From assembly GCA_023457535.1 (NCBI GenBank), contig JAEWLN010000102.1, positions 1 through 7,147 on the forward strand: a stretch of DNA of 7,147 nt. Reading direction: 5' to 3'. Origin of the DNA: Bacteroidota bacterium. GTDB lineage: Bacteria; Bacteroidota; Bacteroidia; Flavobacteriales; Flavobacteriaceae. Under the pieces are notes generated by a model, which was not told where the DNA came from, did not search any database, and saw only the letters and a list, made by a program, of their open reading frames with translations. Every line of letters starts with the position of its first letter. Position 1 is the stretch's first letter. This document shows positions 6,303-7,147 of the stretch, one piece after another. Made by a program: the position numbers and the translations under genes.

Positions 6303-7147
6303 TTATTTGCGCCAGAATTTAAGCTGGTTTTTGAGGTATTTTTTAAAATATCGGCCCGGAAGCACAAAAGGCTTTGGCTGTGGATTTGTTGCGTTGAATT
6401 GGTCGATAAAATCCTGTACATCCTTACAGGCGATGAATTTGAGCTTTTGCCATGCGCCGGGATAGATCGGATGCAAATCGTGGAAATCCATGTAGTTGCT
6501 CTCGTCTATGGACATCCAGAAATCGTAGAACGCATCGCCGTCAAAATCGTCTTTGTGGGACCAATTCTTGATTTTCTGATACACCTCATGCGGCTCACGC
6601 GCCCAGGAATGATGCAAAACGCGAAAGTTTGTATAGATCTCGCGGTTGTTGCGCCCCTCAAGGTCGCGTGCAAAATAATGTTCACCCACGAGGTTGGTCG
6701 CAAACGAAAAATCCTCTTCGTTATCGATGTAGATGTAGCCGTGCGCCGTTTTTTTGAACAACGTGATCCAATTGGCGCGGATGTTCACGCGGTTGTGCGT
6801 GGGCTTGGACAACAGGTAGCGGTGTTTTTGCAAAAAAGCATAGACGCGGTCGAAATTGAGAAAATATTCATCGGCATCGATTTGCAATTTCCAGCAATCA
6901 GGGCCCATTTTTTCCGACAGCATGTTGCGTTCGCGCGTGTCGTTTTCCATAGGCGTAAGCGTCGGGACGTAAAAATCGGCTTCAAAAAAAACAATTTTGC
7001 CCCGGGGATCGATCGCGCGGATCCGATCAAAAAAATCCGGATCGAGTTCGTACTTCTTTCCTGCCCAAGTGTTGCGGTTGACGTCTACGCACAGGATGAT
7101 TTCGTCGGCGTAATCGTATACAAGCGGCATTGCATCGAAAATGTACT
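6303..7147 (-). CDS. Glycosyltransferase, GT2-like, with DADE metal-binding motif (5' end outside window)
   Basis: The reading frame stays open to the window edge. The first ATG inside (7130) is preceded in frame by codons for YIFDA and no stop. Because a GT-A enzyme normally has an N-terminal strand and an NEE-type motif before the segment equivalent to YADEIILCVDVN, that ATG is probably internal and the gene is 5'-truncated. Numbering from it, CVDVNRNTW (14-22) corresponds to the first aspartate region. KLQIDADEYF (81-90) holds the DxD-like metal site. VLHHSWAREPHEVYQKIKNW (171-190) followed by SHKDDFD resembles the C-terminal half of bacterial transferases of the type that read HY/HH then K...W.H. 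The last residues are strongly basic and aromatic (KKYLKNQLKFWRK) and could touch the membrane. Its stop abuts the GT4 start, so both probably act on the same glycan. Donor and acceptor are unknown. The fold assignment is fairly secure, but the exact family is not. Confidence 0.82.
   Translation of the reverse strand, partial: YIFDAMPLVYDYADEIILCVDVNRNTWAGKKYELDPDFFDRIRAIDPRGKIVFFEADFYVPTLTPMENDTRERNMLSEKMGPDCWKLQIDADEYFLNFDRVYAFLQKHRYLLSKPTHNRVNIRANWITLFKKTAHGYIYIDNEEDFSFATNLVGEHYFARDLEGRNNREIYTNFRVLHHSWAREPHEVYQKIKNWSHKDDFDGDAFYDFWMSIDESNYMDFHDLHPIYPGAWQKLKFIACKDVQDFIDQFNATNPQPKPFVLPGRYFKKYLKNQLKFWRK

Noticed and set aside
7128..7130. ATG at 7130 as the true start of the first glycosyltransferase
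   Set aside because: The frame remains open upstream to the window edge and the protein would lack the expected N-terminal strand of a GT-A enzyme, so the gene is treated as 5'-partial.

Overview
The window looks like part of a surface-polysaccharide (O-antigen, capsule or exopolysaccharide) locus from a bacterium, most likely a member of the Bacteroidota. That assignment is an inference. It rests on the general character of the glycosyltransferases, on start sites without a Shine-Dalgarno sequence, and on a TAnnTTTG-type -7 promoter element in front of gmd. No phylogenetic marker is present, and the base composition is fairly GC-balanced for that phylum. The gmd and fcl products match the enterobacterial enzymes closely and do not discriminate between phyla.

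All seven genes lie on the minus strand, so transcription runs from high to low coordinates. In that order they are: a glycosyltransferase with its 5' end outside the window (6303-7147); a GT4-family (GT-B fold) glycosyltransferase (5166-6302); an 85-base intergenic gap with a candidate promoter; gmd, GDP-mannose 4,6-dehydratase (3992-5080); fcl, GDP-L-fucose synthase (3066-3992); a GT2-family (GT-A fold) glycosyltransferase (2239-3066); an AlgI/PatA-like membrane-bound O-acyltransferase (799-2235); and an SGNH/DltD-like membrane-anchored protein whose 3' end is outside the window (1-794).

The genes fit together as follows. Gmd and Fcl turn GDP-D-mannose into GDP-L-fucose in the cytoplasm. 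The glycosyltransferases are candidates for adding L-fucose and other sugars to a growing repeat unit. The MBOAT protein and its SGNH-like partner probably add acyl (often acetyl) groups to the glycan on the far side of the inner membrane. No flippase, polymerase, initiating phosphosugar transferase or export protein is in the window, so the final polymer cannot be named.

Junctions are very tight. There are two 1-base stop/start overlaps (TAATG), one directly abutting pair (TAAATG), and gaps of 3 and 4 bases, which indicates a cotranscribed and probably translationally coupled operon. The only real gap is upstream of gmd. I saw no RNA genes, mobile elements, CRISPR arrays or substantial repeats. 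The biochemistry is largely of known type. The least understood parts are the two truncated end genes and the actual substrate of the acyltransferase pair.
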